From assembly GCA_028280565.1 (NCBI GenBank), contig JANQLQ010000067.1, forward strand, positions 1 to 64,000: 64,000 bases of DNA, written 5' to 3'. The DNA comes from Fulvivirga sp. (GTDB lineage: Bacteria; Bacteroidota; Bacteroidia; Cytophagales; Cyclobacteriaceae). A program made the position numbers and the translations under genes. Within the stretch, counting starts at the first letter, position 1, and each line of letters begins with the position of its first letter. This document shows positions 17,465-26,555 of the stretch, piece after piece. The notes beneath the pieces were generated by a model. It was given only the letters and a program-made list of their open reading frames with translations. It was not told where the DNA came from and did not search any database.

Positions 17465-18712
17465 CTATCTACAAGCTATCCTATAGGATTGTCCGCGATA
17501 GGAAACCGAGCCACACTGCACAGGCGCGCTATTTCTACTATGCAATATTCCTGCTACTACAGGTGAGGCCATGGACGTACCGCTGAGGGTTGCATATCTC
17601 CCACCCCGGTAAGTAGAAGTAACACTACTCCCTGTAGCAATCCAGTCTACCGGTGGGGTACCAAAGTTAGAGAAAGATGAAAACGCACCGCTGCAGGTCA
17701 TAGAAGCCACGGTATACACACCAGTCAAGTTCTGGCAAGCAGGATCATAAAAGGCTGCGTTATCCGCAGAATTCCCAGCGGCCAACGCTACCCTTGATTG
17801 GTCATTGAGCCTTTCCAGCGCCAAACGATAAGAACTTCCGCTTGAACACCCGGTACGGTTCCTTGGCCCCAAGCTCATGTTCACTACATCTCCTGCAATA
17901 TCATTAGCAGCAATGAAATCCATACCATTAATGATGGTAGAAGTGGGCGCCGAGCCAGAACCCAACACATCTATGGCAACTACTTGTGCCCCTGCAGAAA
18001 CCCCAACAACACCAATGGAATTATTTACCGCGGCAGCTATACCGGCAACGTGAGTGCCATGACCGTTGGAATCATCCGGGTTGCCGTCACGAAAGGCCCT
18101 TGAAAATTGAGTATTTACGTTCAGATCTGGATGATCCAAGTCAATACCGGTATCTACAATCCATAAAAATGTATTCGATCCAGCCCCATTCGTAAAGCCT
18201 CCTGCATTGTTAATAGCGCAAGTAGTGGTTTGGGCTTGTGTTCTACCACCGGGGCGATCTTTTTCAAACTCCTCTGCAGTGAATACCTGTTCTACTTCTA
18301 CATCCAGGGTGATCATTCTATCTTGTTCTACAATAGCAACCCTAGGATCACTTTCGAGTCGGCTCACCTCATCACTCGATAAAGTAGCTGTGAACCCTGC
18401 AAAAATCGAAGTATAACGCCCTTGTACTTGCCCGGCATCTAGGATCCCCTCTTCCAAAAAGCCGTCGATCTGGTTGTTTACTTGGGCAATACGTGACGCA
18501 GTATACCTCATTTTCTCACCCCTATCAACAAACTGGGGTTCAGAAGCTCGTCCAGTAGAAATTGCCCCTTCGTCAAAAACGACAATATACTGGTCTGAAA
18601 TCACATCTTTAGATAACTCCTCTTGGTCACTGATAACTTCCGAGCTTTCTGAGCAAGAGAACACCAGAAATCCCACGGCGAGAAACGCCAAGAAATGTTT
18701 GTAAGTAAGCAT
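17465..18712 (-). CDS. S8 family subtilisin-like protease, lipoprotein
   Basis: A 415-residue protease. The signal peptide ends at FLVFSCSES, a lipobox with Cys20, so it is probably lipid-anchored. An I9-type inhibitor propeptide covers about residues 40-135 (DQYIVVFDEG to VAIVEQDRMI). The catalytic triad is visible: Asp in IVDTGIDLDHPD, His in NGHGTHVAGIAA and Ser in SGTSMASPVVAG. The chain ends soon after with two cysteines (CGSVSYRG and IACR), with no sorting domain. It is closest to proteinase K-type subtilisins. Convergent with the type IX repeat protein. Confidence 0.93.
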   Translation of the reverse strand: MLTYKHFLAFLAVGFLVFSCSESSEVISDQEELSKDVISDQYIVVFDEGAISTGRASEPQFVDRGEKMRYTASRIAQVNNQIDGFLEEGILDAGQVQGRYTSIFAGFTATLSSDEVSRLESDPRVAIVEQDRMITLDVEVEQVFTAEEFEKDRPGGRTQAQTTTCAINNAGGFTNGAGSNTFLWIVDTGIDLDHPDLNVNTQFSRAFRDGNPDDSNGHGTHVAGIAAAVNNSIGVVGVSAGAQVVAIDVLGSGSAPTSTIINGMDFIAANDIAGDVVNMSLGPRNRTGCSSGSSYRLALERLNDQSRVALAAGNSADNAAFYDPACQNLTGVYTVASMTCSGAFSSFSNFGTPPVDWIATGSSVTSTYRGGRYATLSGTSMASPVVAGILHSRNSAPVQCGSVSYRGQSYRIACR

Positions 18713-19444
18713 AATTGTTATTGATTTAGGTTATAAAATTTGGTGTCAAGCTAATATTATTTTTTTTAAATGCAATATTGTTGCTTCAAAAAAATTGCAT
18801 TTTCAATTACATTACATTATAAATATTTAATAATTAGAGAATTATAGATAATATAATTAATTTATAATTTACTTTTTATGCTATAAGAAGCCTGTAGAAC
18901 AAGGAATTACTCCTGGACTGTTACAAGAGCAGGGCTTTCCCTGGATTAAAATAAACCAACTAACAGTACTGGCGCTGATTAAAATAAACCAACTAACAGT
19001 ACTGGCGCTCGGGCTTCAATTCATAGCAGGTAGCCAACAAAAGTCGAAAGTACTCCACCTGGAAAGAACCGTTATGGAAGACAAATAACTGAAAGATTTT
19101 CATATGCTTGTCATGAACATTGGGCTTACAGATGTAATATAAGTTCAAAATATCATTTCACAGGGGGGTAGTACGGTAGGCAACCCCCTGGGTCGATGAG
19201 GCCCTGGTTTTTATATATTTTCTTATTGAGCACATAAAGGCAATTTCTCTCAAAATCATGTTTCCAAAGCTTGCCAAAGTACTTAAGACAAAGCGCTGAT
19301 TTATTCTTTAAACACCCTAGCTCTGCATTCTTTTGAAATTCTTTTATGAGTAATGTTATAGGTCAACATTCACTTAACAGGGGTGATTTTTCTATTAAGA
19401 TTGCATTCGTAAATCAATTATTCAATATAAACCCTAAACCCAAA
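18713..19444. other. Long gene-free stretch
   Basis: About 730 bases between the divergent S8 protease and astacin genes. The first 170 bases are very AT-rich, as expected for promoter DNA. A perfect 33-base tandem duplication lies at 18944-19009. No supported gene or RNA is seen; short frames near 19010-19090 lack starts. Confidence 0.5.
18944..19009. repeat. Perfect 33-bp tandem duplication
   Basis: The unit starting GATTAAAATAAACC and ending AGTACTGGCGCT occurs twice without a spacer (18944-18976 and 18977-19009) with no mismatch. Only two copies are present, suggesting a recent slippage or duplication event. Confidence 0.9.
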
Positions 19445-20464
19445 ATGAGAACGATCAATGCAATCGCAATTCTTGCAATTTTGTTTGCATCAGCCTGTAA
19501 CAATGAGTCCGCACTGGACCCAGTGGCAGATCCCAAAGTGAGTTTTGAACAAGGAGAGTTGGCCCAGCCTTATGCTAAAGGTAAAGTAGTAACTGCTTAT
19601 TACTTGGGGCAAAAAGTGGAACTTGAATTTGTAAATGGCGAGTACATCTTCCAAGGAGACATGCAAATACCCGCAGAACAATTATCTTTTGTACCTCCCC
19701 CGGAAACCACGGGTCCTACTACGGAAAGTACGGGCAGAACACGAGGTAGGTGGTCCAATAACACGGTTTATTATGAGATTGCCCCGGATCTCCCTAACCA
19801 ACGCCGGGCCAGGGATGCCATTGCACATTGGGAAGCTAACACCGCACTCAGGTTCGTAGAACGTACCACCCAAAATGACTATATCTATTTCCGTCCCGGG
19901 AGCGGATGTTCTTCCTATGTAGGACGGATCGGGGGTAGGCAATCCATTAACCTAGCCAACGGCTGCAGTACCGGGAATACGATCCACGAGATCGGTCATG
20001 CGGTAGGACTCTACCACGAGCAATCACGCGCGGATAGGGACAATTTTGTAAACATTCTTTTTGAGAACATACAACCAGGGAGGGAAAACAACTTCAGGAC
20101 CTACGTAGAAAGAGGGAGAGATGGTGAAGATTACACGAATACGTTGGATTTCGGATCCATCATGATGTACGGACCTTATTCCTTTTCCAGGAATGGGAAC
20201 CCTACCATAACACGCAAAAATGGAAGTTTATACAGCTCTCAAAGAAATGGCCTTTCTAGTGATGATAAAGCCGGGATCGCTATCATGTACCCGGGCACCG
20301 GCAATGGAGGTGGCGAGGAAGAATACATCAACGGCCAATGGTATACCATAGATGGGCTGCGTGTCTATCGATACAATGACTTGTGGTATTGGTATGGAAA
20401 TGGCCGCAATGGTACCCGCTGGTACCAGGTGGTCAACCGGAACGGTCAATGGTATTATGCTTAA
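19445..20464 (+). CDS. Astacin-like M12A metalloprotease, lipoprotein
   Basis: A 339-residue zinc protease. The frame opens at 19346, but the ATG at 19445 gives a lipoprotein signal (MRTINAIAILAILFASAC). A propeptide region runs to about residue 95, then the protease starts near GRWSNNTVYYEI. The zinc motif HEIGHAVGLYHEQSR is the full astacin HExxHxxGxxHE, and the Met-turn is SIMMYGPYS. The last 50 residues form a Trp/Tyr-rich tail (YINGQWYTIDG, NRNGQWYYA) of unknown role, perhaps surface or glycan binding. Convergent with the TonB receptor gene across a hairpin. Confidence 0.92.
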   Translation: MRTINAIAILAILFASACNNESALDPVADPKVSFEQGELAQPYAKGKVVTAYYLGQKVELEFVNGEYIFQGDMQIPAEQLSFVPPPETTGPTTESTGRTRGRWSNNTVYYEIAPDLPNQRRARDAIAHWEANTALRFVERTTQNDYIYFRPGSGCSSYVGRIGGRQSINLANGCSTGNTIHEIGHAVGLYHEQSRADRDNFVNILFENIQPGRENNFRTYVERGRDGEDYTNTLDFGSIMMYGPYSFSRNGNPTITRKNGSLYSSQRNGLSSDDKAGIAIMYPGTGNGGGEEEYINGQWYTIDGLRVYRYNDLWYWYGNGRNGTRWYQVVNRNGQWYYA

Positions 20465-20496
20465 GAAATATTCCTAGGAAGATCTAACGATCTTTT

Positions 20497-20521
20497 CGAC
20501 AGGCCTAAATTAGGCCTGTCG
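20497..20521. terminator. Bidirectional hairpin terminator
   Basis: CGACAGGCCTAA (20497-20508) pairs with TTAGGCCTGTCG (20510-20521) between the convergent astacin and TonB-receptor genes. Confidence 0.65.
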
Positions 20522-20570
20522 AATTCTGTGAGGCCATAACGCCCTGTGTGTGAATTACGATGTAGGCACC

Positions 20571-20597
20571 ATTGAAAATTCAAGTGGCGTATGGACG
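20571..20597 (+). repeat. Solo copy of dispersed repeat module A
   Basis: The stretch AAATTCAAGTGGCGTATG is nearly identical to pieces at about 50170, 26300 and 56510, where it accompanies a larger repeat. Here it appears alone, just before the end of the TonB-receptor gene. Confidence 0.5.
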
Positions 20598-20610
20598 GGA
20601 AATTACTCAT

Positions 20611-23067
20611 CTAAAAATCGTCCTCGAAATTATCCCCACCTTCCCTATTTCTTCGTTCGCGATCACGCCGGGCGGGCTTTTGATTGATCCGGTAAGTGAA
20701 GCTCAACGTGTAAGAACGGACCCTGCGCTGAAATTCCGAATCAAAATCAAAGTCTTCATCCACTGTAGTATACCGGTATATCCCCGTGTTAAACACATCC
20801 CGGATATTGAATACGAAGGTGCCTTTCTTATCGAAGGCATTCATACTCCAGCCCAGGTCAAGCATATAAAAAGACCTGCGATCTCCTTGCGGGCGCACTT
20901 CCGGGGCACGGTACCTGAAATTGACCTGCGATTCCAGCTTGTTCCAAAGTGTTATCCGTGAGTTCAACCGGGTGTTGAGCGTGTAAGTATCACTATCCAG
21001 TTCCTGGTCTGAAGCACCACCGTCAATTACTGCCCGGTATAAATTGGCATTTCCATTCACCCTCCACCAGCTGGTAAGCTCATGAGAATAGTTGAACTCG
21101 AACCCATAAGCATTTTCAATGGAAAGGTTTACGGGCATGGAGATATTCACCGAATCCATTCGCGTGGTAATGCGCTGAACTACTCCTTCCGTTCTCCGGT
21201 AATAGATGCTGGAAAACAAGGTCGCTTTTTTCCAGGTTCTTAGATACCCCATTTCGTAAGAGTCTGTAAAGGTGGGATCCAAGTCGGGGTTACCCGTCCT
21301 TAGGTTCCTGTTATCCCCAATGGTGAACGGGAAGGGATTCAGGCTCCTAGATCTTGGCCTGCGGATCCTCCGGCTGTAGCTCGCTTGCAATGAATTACCC
21401 TCGCGGATAGTGTAAGTAAAAAATGCACTGGGAAAAAGATTAGTATAGCTCTTAGGAAAGCTTTCATCCGTCTGTAGTAGCTCGATGTTAATATCGGTAG
21501 CCTCTACCCGTAGCCCTAGCTGGTAGGATATCTTCTCAAATTTGTCACTGTAGATCGCATAGGCAGCGTGTACATCTTCATCGTACCGGAAGTTGTTACT
21601 AAGCGCTGTTTCGTTGATCCATCCTTCACCTGTCAAGGTCTCTACTAAGTAATCGTTAGACAAGTTGCGCAGGTTAGCACGATATCCCACTTCAAAGCTT
21701 TTGAAACCTCCTAAGGGATGGACATAGTCAGCCTGGACCAGCCAGCTGGTTTCTCCTTCCCGGTTGTCAGACCGCTGGCTAGGAGGCAGGTCAGCATCAT
21801 TGTCTATAGAAAAGACGAGTGTTTCTACAATATCTGCCTTTTCTATTTCCGAATTGTCGCGGTATTGGATGTCAGCGGTAAGCTTCTGCCCTTTCTTTTT
21901 GAAATTCTTGCTGTAGCCCAGCGAATATTCCAAGTTAGTGTCTTCCTCGTCTTCTTCCTCTACTCTCAATGTCTCCGAAACCAAGGCATTCGTTACGTCA
22001 AAATCACGGTAGCGGGTATCCCGATCATTGATACCATCCGATACCCGGTAAAGGAAAGCACCCGAAAGGCTACTGCTTTCATCGATTAGCCATTCCGCGC
22101 CTACTCTAAAATTATTGGAGAATCCTCCACGGGTAAAATCAGTATCCTGGTCAGTAATGGCAGTGCCTTCGTCGGAAAAAAAGCGCTGGAAGCTTGATGC
22201 ATTGCCGGGACTTTCACGGTAACGAAAGCCATAATTACCAAAAAAGTTGACCTGCTTTTGCCTAAAATTAAAATTTCCAGATGCACCTTGATTGTTAGGA
22301 TAACCTGTATCCAAGGTAAACGAGCCATTCAAACCGCTTTCACGATCCTTTTTGAGTATTATATTGATGATCCCCGCATTCCCTTCGGCATCATAGCGTG
22401 CGGAAGGATTCGTCACTACCTCGATACTCTCAATGATATCGCCTTGAAGCTGCCTGAGGCCATCGCTACTGCTAATACCAATCAGCCCGGAAGGTTTGCC
22501 ATCCACGAGAATTCGTACGTTTTCGCTGCCTCTTAAACTGACATTACCGTCTTGGTCTACCGAAACGGAAGGCACATTGTCCAAAATATCCTCCGCGGTG
22601 CGCCCGGAATTGCTCAAATCCTTTCCTACATTGAATACGCGCTTGTCCAGTGTCATTTCCATTTGGTCTTTCTCAGCGGTGACCACCACCTCATTGAGGG
22701 TCTCCACATCCGCTGCCAACCGGATCTCACCCATGTCGTATCCCTCTGCGCCCGGGCGAATGGCTATGCCTCTGATCACTTTTTGACGATACGAAATGAA
22801 TTGGACCAAGGCATAAAACCTGCCAGGACGTATGTCTATGGAAAAACGCCCTTTAGCATTGGTGATCCCCCCGGTAACTAATGATGAGTCGCGCTGGGCA
22901 AACAGGCTAATGCTTGCGTACTCCAGGGGTTGCCCGCTGTCGTTGTCTACCACCTTACCCACTAGCTTTTTGGGGGTGAAGCCCTGTTGTCCTCTTTGCC
23001 TCCCTGGACCCTGTGCCAGTGCTGTTCCCAACCAGAAGGCCAAACAACAGGTGAAAAATATTTTCAT
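20611..23067 (-). CDS. TonB-dependent outer-membrane receptor-like protein
   Basis: An 818-residue outer-membrane protein. A signal peptide (ending ALAQ) is followed by a carboxypeptidase-regulatory-like beta domain (about 35-125: LVGKVVDNDSGQPLEYASISL), a plug domain (about 130-240, with ILDNVPSVSVDQDG and LRGSENVRILVDGKPSG) and a 22-strand-type barrel of the OMP_b-brl_3 type ending in a Phe (NFEDDF). It imports or senses an unknown ligand. It ends the ECF sigma operon, with one base between it and the preceding gene, so ligand sensing or envelope stress may control its own transcription. Confidence 0.9.
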   Translation of the reverse strand: MKIFFTCCLAFWLGTALAQGPGRQRGQQGFTPKKLVGKVVDNDSGQPLEYASISLFAQRDSSLVTGGITNAKGRFSIDIRPGRFYALVQFISYRQKVIRGIAIRPGAEGYDMGEIRLAADVETLNEVVVTAEKDQMEMTLDKRVFNVGKDLSNSGRTAEDILDNVPSVSVDQDGNVSLRGSENVRILVDGKPSGLIGISSSDGLRQLQGDIIESIEVVTNPSARYDAEGNAGIINIILKKDRESGLNGSFTLDTGYPNNQGASGNFNFRQKQVNFFGNYGFRYRESPGNASSFQRFFSDEGTAITDQDTDFTRGGFSNNFRVGAEWLIDESSSLSGAFLYRVSDGINDRDTRYRDFDVTNALVSETLRVEEEDEEDTNLEYSLGYSKNFKKKGQKLTADIQYRDNSEIEKADIVETLVFSIDNDADLPPSQRSDNREGETSWLVQADYVHPLGGFKSFEVGYRANLRNLSNDYLVETLTGEGWINETALSNNFRYDEDVHAAYAIYSDKFEKISYQLGLRVEATDINIELLQTDESFPKSYTNLFPSAFFTYTIREGNSLQASYSRRIRRPRSRSLNPFPFTIGDNRNLRTGNPDLDPTFTDSYEMGYLRTWKKATLFSSIYYRRTEGVVQRITTRMDSVNISMPVNLSIENAYGFEFNYSHELTSWWRVNGNANLYRAVIDGGASDQELDSDTYTLNTRLNSRITLWNKLESQVNFRYRAPEVRPQGDRRSFYMLDLGWSMNAFDKKGTFVFNIRDVFNTGIYRYTTVDEDFDFDSEFQRRVRSYTLSFTYRINQKPARRDRERRNREGGDNFEDDF

Positions 23068-23068
23068 T

Positions 23069-23578
23069 TCAATGTCTTTTTCTATGCCTTTTTTTCATTC
23101 TTTCGCGCGAGTGCCCCAGCCTGTCTACGATTTTGTATACCAAACTATCAAACTTGGGACGTTGAGCTTCATTACAAAAACCCCTTAGCTTCTGCATATG
23201 TTTAAAACTAGCCCATTCTAATTCTAGCTGGGTACTCGAGATCTTGCTGATCAGTTGCTCTACTTCAGCAGAATTAGGGTCCTGGGCCAGCAGTTTCATT
23301 AGCCTTTTCCTATCTTTTCGTATTCCTTTTACTAAATCTTTCGTAGCCATAAAATGATCGTGCCGCTCCTCCCTGAAACTCCGGCTTTGGTCCTTGGTAA
23401 GGTCTAGTCTTTTTTGTAAGAAGTGCTCAACGCGGTGGTCACTTTGATCGCCGCGATTTTTCTCAAAAGGCATCGGCCTGACCAGCCAAAAGAAAGAGAT
23501 CGTAGCAATATTGATCACCACCAAGGCAATGATTATCCCTATTAAAACCTTGGTGTTTTTTAACCTATTCATCCACAT
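23069..23578 (-). CDS. Spy/CpxP-like periplasmic sensor protein
   Basis: A 169-residue protein with an N-terminal membrane helix (about residues 11-33), then a helical periplasmic domain containing LDLTKDQSRSFREER, the LTxxQ-type motif of the periplasmic heavy-metal sensor (Metal_resist) group related to CpxP, Spy and CnrX. The end is very basic (HRKRH). It may start at either of two Met codons (23578 or 23572). It overlaps the anti-sigma-like gene by several bases, so the two are co-translated. Such proteins often tune an ECF sigma factor; that role is inferred from context. Confidence 0.75.
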   Translation of the reverse strand: MWMNRLKNTKVLIGIIIALVVINIATISFFWLVRPMPFEKNRGDQSDHRVEHFLQKRLDLTKDQSRSFREERHDHFMATKDLVKGIRKDRKRLMKLLAQDPNSAEVEQLISKISSTQLELEWASFKHMQKLRGFCNEAQRPKFDSLVYKIVDRLGHSRERMKKRHRKRH

Positions 23579-23864
23579 CCGAGTAAAGTGAAGGCCATTC
23601 CAGGTTATACTCTACCACCAGTTGATCCATGGCGTATTCATCAACGGTGGAACCCGGCCAAAATTTAATGTAAGCAACCGTGTTAAGAGCAAGGATAAGC
23701 AACATACCCGCCAACGCCCATTGCCAATGAAAAGGGTTAGCTGCCGCCCGGTCCAGTCGTGTTTGCAGCCGGGTGTAGAAATACGGTTTTGCCTGTAACC
23801 GTTCGATCCCATCTAGGCTCTCTAACGTTTTTTCTATTTCTTCGTCTACATGCTTATCCATCAT
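23565..23864 (-). CDS. Small membrane protein, putative anti-sigma factor
   Basis: A 99-residue protein: an acidic cytoplasmic N part (DEEIEKTLESLDGIERLQA), then one membrane helix (about residues 46-66) and a short periplasmic tail. It directly follows the sigma factor gene with one base between. This size, topology and position fit a small ECF anti-sigma factor, but no zinc-binding ZAS motif is present and sequence similarity alone would not show it. Its function is inferred from context. Confidence 0.65.
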   Translation of the reverse strand: MMDKHVDEEIEKTLESLDGIERLQAKPYFYTRLQTRLDRAAANPFHWQWALAGMLLILALNTVAYIKFWPGSTVDEYAMDQLVVEYNLEWPSLYSDVDE

Positions 23865-23865
23865 A

Positions 23866-24438
23866 TCACTGTTGACTTTTATAATACTGGTAAAGTGACT
23901 TTCTCAAATTGACCTTGGCCCGATGAATTAAAGATTCAACAGAAGCAACCGTAGTTTGCATGACCCCTGCTATTTCCGTGTAACTTAATCCTTCTATTTT
24001 GTGAAGAAGAAAGGCTGTCTTCTGCTTTCCGGGTAAGTCATCGATTTTCGAAAACAGTAAGGTAGCTCTCTCCTGGTTTTCCAATTTTACTCCCGGGTGC
24101 ACTTCATCTTTATGCACAGCTTCTAACCGATCTTCCATGCCAAAGAGGGAATACATGTAGGCCCATCGCTTTTGCCGTTTCATCCTGCGGAGCGTCTCCA
24201 ATGACTTGTTCACAGTGATCCTGTAGATCCAAGTGCCTAACCCGGCATTTTCCCTGAAGCGGCCTATCGATCGGTATACCTCCACGAAAACTTCCTGTGC
24301 CAGGTCCTCCGCATCTCCTTCATTTTTAAGATAACCGTAACAAAGGTTGTAAACTTTGTCCTTATAATTGTCCACCAGGATCCTGAATGCCTCCTCGCTT
24401 CCCTCTTTTACTTGGCGAATAACGTCTTGTTCTTCCAA
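23866..24438 (-). CDS. RNA polymerase ECF-type sigma factor
   Basis: A 190-residue sigma-70 family protein. Region 2 includes DAEDLAQEVFVEVYRSIGRF with the core-binding and -10-reading helices and TWIYRITVNKSLE; region 4 has LPGKQKTAFLLHKIEGLSYT and a helix-turn-helix (EIAGVMQTTVASVESLIHRA). It starts at TTG: an in-frame TAG lies six bases upstream and no Met occurs until well inside region 2, so the TTG is required. It directs RNA polymerase to an unknown regulon, probably including its own operon. Confidence 0.93.
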   Translation of the reverse strand: MEEQDVIRQVKEGSEEAFRILVDNYKDKVYNLCYGYLKNEGDAEDLAQEVFVEVYRSIGRFRENAGLGTWIYRITVNKSLETLRRMKRQKRWAYMYSLFGMEDRLEAVHKDEVHPGVKLENQERATLLFSKIDDLPGKQKTAFLLHKIEGLSYTEIAGVMQTTVASVESLIHRAKVNLRKSLYQYYKSQQ

Positions 24439-24462
24439 TGCCTAGTGGACAATTTATAGTCT

Positions 24463-24930
24463 TTAGCCCTCCATTCTACGGTGTCGCCGGTGATGTTTTG
24501 CTTTCTCCATATGTGTATCAAAGAACAATCGCTGCTCTTCGTTCAATTCAGCCCTGACTTTTTGGTGATGAGCGGCACGTACCTTCATCATTTGAGCCTG
24601 CAAGTTACCGATCTCATCGATAGTGCGATTGATATCATTCATATTGGCCTTTTCGGCGGTAGAAAGTGTTTTTAGCCTGGCCCGCTTTTCCCTAAGCTCA
24701 TTCTTCAGCGGCAAAGTTTCCTTTTGCATAGCCGTTCGTAGCCCCGTGATCTTTTCGCGTTGTTCCTCGGTGAGGCCAGGGATAGCGCTAAGGCGGTCTG
24801 TACGCTCATGCCCTCTCTTTTCTCTCATCTCTCTTCTGGACCCATCACGATCTTGCGCCTGTGACAACTGGAATGTCCCGGCCATCAGCAAAGACAGCAC
24901 ACATACCATCATTAATTTTGAGTTTTTCAT
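24463..24930 (-). CDS. Exported Spy/CpxP-family LTxxQ protein
   Basis: A 155-residue protein with a signal peptide (residues 1-25, ending SQA). The mature part is helical and highly charged with two LTxxQ-type motifs: IPGLTEEQREKI and AELNEEQRLFF. That is the layout of Spy/CpxP periplasmic chaperones and metal sensors. The His-rich end (KHHRRHRR) might bind metal. It lies 24 bases upstream of the ECF sigma gene, heading the operon. Confidence 0.8.
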   Translation of the reverse strand: MKNSKLMMVCVLSLLMAGTFQLSQAQDRDGSRREMREKRGHERTDRLSAIPGLTEEQREKITGLRTAMQKETLPLKNELREKRARLKTLSTAEKANMNDINRTIDEIGNLQAQMMKVRAAHHQKVRAELNEEQRLFFDTHMEKAKHHRRHRRMEG

Positions 24931-24986
24931 TTTTCTATCTGTTTGATCTTACCCTTTAGATGACGTGTAAATGAAAAACTTGCGCC

Positions 24987-25463
24987 CTACCCTAAAATAT
25001 TTGAAAAATAGTAGTAAGCCATAAACAAACTGGCCGTGAGTTTGACCAACGTGCCCAACAAAAATCCGACAAACGAACCCCAGGCCGCACGCATAGCGTC
25101 TTTTGAATCTTTTCCTGCGATGTACTCCCCCACCAGTGCGCCTAACAATGGTCCTAAAATAATCCCTACAGGAGTAAAGAATAAGCCCATCACCAGCCCG
25201 ACAAACGTACCGATCACCCCCAATTTACTCCCCCCGTAGCGTTTAGTTCCATAGGCAGGAATCACATAATCGAGTGCTGTGACTACAATAGCGATCACGA
25301 GCCAGGTGATCATGAAATTCGTTGAAAAGGGCGCCTCCGACTGGAGTTGCATAAGCAATAAGCCCGCGTAGCTGAGCGGCGGGCCCGGCAACACGGGCAA
25401 AAAACACCCCAGGATACCTACCAAGATGAAAAATCCAGCCACTATCAATAGTACGATATCCAT
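24987..25463 (-). CDS. DUF456 family inner-membrane protein
   Basis: A 158-residue protein from the ATG at 25463; a longer reading from 25517 adds 18 polar residues and would run into the divergent gene. It has four or five hydrophobic segments with glycine-rich GIIGPLLGALVGEY-like patterns, seen here as GIILGPLLGALVGEYIAG and FVGLVMGLFFTPVG. This matches DUF456, small membrane proteins of unknown function. It stands alone. Confidence 0.85.
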   Translation of the reverse strand: MDIVLLIVAGFFILVGILGCFLPVLPGPPLSYAGLLLMQLQSEAPFSTNFMITWLVIAIVVTALDYVIPAYGTKRYGGSKLGVIGTFVGLVMGLFFTPVGIILGPLLGALVGEYIAGKDSKDAMRAAWGSFVGFLLGTLVKLTASLFMAYYYFSNILG

Positions 25464-25484
25464 GTGATCTGCTATATTCAAACA

Positions 25485-25997
25485 ATGAACATCAAAGATG
25501 AAATTCTTAGGGAACATTCAAAACAGCAAGTCACAAAAATTGCTGATTACATCGGTAATAACCCGGAAAAGTTCGATGAATTAATGCATCTCTTTTTCGA
25601 CCGGGAATATCGCACCTGCCAACGCGCGGCATGGGTAGTCAGTCATTGTACAGATCGGTACCCGGGGCTGGCGGAGCCTTACATAGGTCCTATGATCATG
25701 AATCTCAAAAAAGAGGTGCACGTGGCCGTGGTGAGGAACTCGCTGCGTATCTTACAGTTCATGGATATTCCTGGTGAGCTTTTAGGCGAAGCTGCCGACA
25801 TTAGTTTCAGATTATTGGAGTCCAAAGATCAGCCCGTAGCTGTAAAAGTGTTTGCCATGACCGTATTGGCCAATATCTGCAAAAAAGTACCCGAACTAAA
25901 AAACGAACTCTCTATCTTGATCAAAGATCAAATGCCTTATGCCTCAGCAGGCTTCAGGAGTAGGGGAAGTAAAATTCTAAAGCAAATGTCTTGTTGA
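25485..25997 (+). CDS. HEAT-like helical protein of unknown function
   Basis: A 170-residue soluble protein starting MNIKDEILREHSKQQ (ATG at 25485; an earlier GTG at 25464 would overlap the divergent start). Helical pairs such as RTCQRAAWVVSHCTDRYP and VAVKVFAMTVLANICKKVP suggest HEAT/ARM repeats. Bacteroidota homologues of this kind are sometimes labelled adenylosuccinate lyase, but no lyase signature is visible here. Its start is 21 bases from the divergent DUF456 start, so both share a compact promoter region. Confidence 0.65.
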   Translation: MNIKDEILREHSKQQVTKIADYIGNNPEKFDELMHLFFDREYRTCQRAAWVVSHCTDRYPGLAEPYIGPMIMNLKKEVHVAVVRNSLRILQFMDIPGELLGEAADISFRLLESKDQPVAVKVFAMTVLANICKKVPELKNELSILIKDQMPYASAGFRSRGSKILKQMSC

Positions 25998-26181
25998 CGT
26001 TATTAACGTGAACTCGATTAAAAAAAGGACCCGGTAAAATGGTAAAGAAGATCCCTTTGTGATTCATGGAGTCTAATGGTAGCCGAGGAAGCTTCGCCGC
26101 CGAGACGCAAAGGCACTAAAGTCCACTAAGCCTATTAGCAAAACTACCCAGGATAACATCGAAGTGATCAATGGTTATCGA

Positions 26182-26207
26182 TGCCAGGTTTTTGGAAAAA
26201 CCAGGCA
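26182..26207. terminator. Imperfect hairpin in intergenic region
   Basis: TGCCAGGTTTTT and AAAAACCAGGCA pair over 12 bases with one mismatch around a two-base loop. It lies 185 bases past the HEAT-like gene and just before a dispersed repeat. Confidence 0.4.
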
Positions 26208-26286
26208 CCTGGAATATGAAACCAGGAAAATAGTGGGGAATGGAAAAACTTAGGCAAGGAGTCAATTTGATCAATTGAATAATTTA

Positions 26287-26548
26287 GGGCATTGGTGAGA
26301 ATCCAAGTGGCGTATCGAGGGGAAAATGGGCTTGGTTGCTGGCGCCCTTTTCTTTTGTTTGGTTTTCTTTCCCCGAAGGGATGCCTATGGCATGGGCACG
26401 CAAAAGAAAATGAAAACCGGGCTCAGAACCACAAAATAACCCGTATACTGCTCATGGCGAGGCTGGCATTACCCGAAACATCCTAAAAAATATAGCTCAA
26501 CTTGTCAAAATTAAACGTTTTACTATCAAAGCTAATTTCAAGGGCACT
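26287..26548 (+). repeat. Dispersed intergenic repeat, copy 1 (modules A, B, C)
   Basis: Three modules in order: A (26291-26315, ATCCAAGTGGCGTATCG), B (about 26326-26420, CTTGGTTGCTGGCGCCC, then an inverted pair TTTTCTTTTG/CAAAAGAAAA flanking GGGATGCCTATGGCATGGGC), and C (26526-26546, AAGCTAATTTCAAGGGC). The same modules recur at about 50 kb and 56.5 kb. The stretch 25998-26555 contains no supported gene; the frame through this repeat is not coding. Confidence 0.75.
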
Positions 26549-26555
26549 TCACCCC

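Noticed and set aside
26292-26486. Open frame through dispersed repeat copy 1
   Set aside because: It lies wholly in a non-coding repeat, and the matching frame in the copy at 56.5 kb does not keep the same protein.
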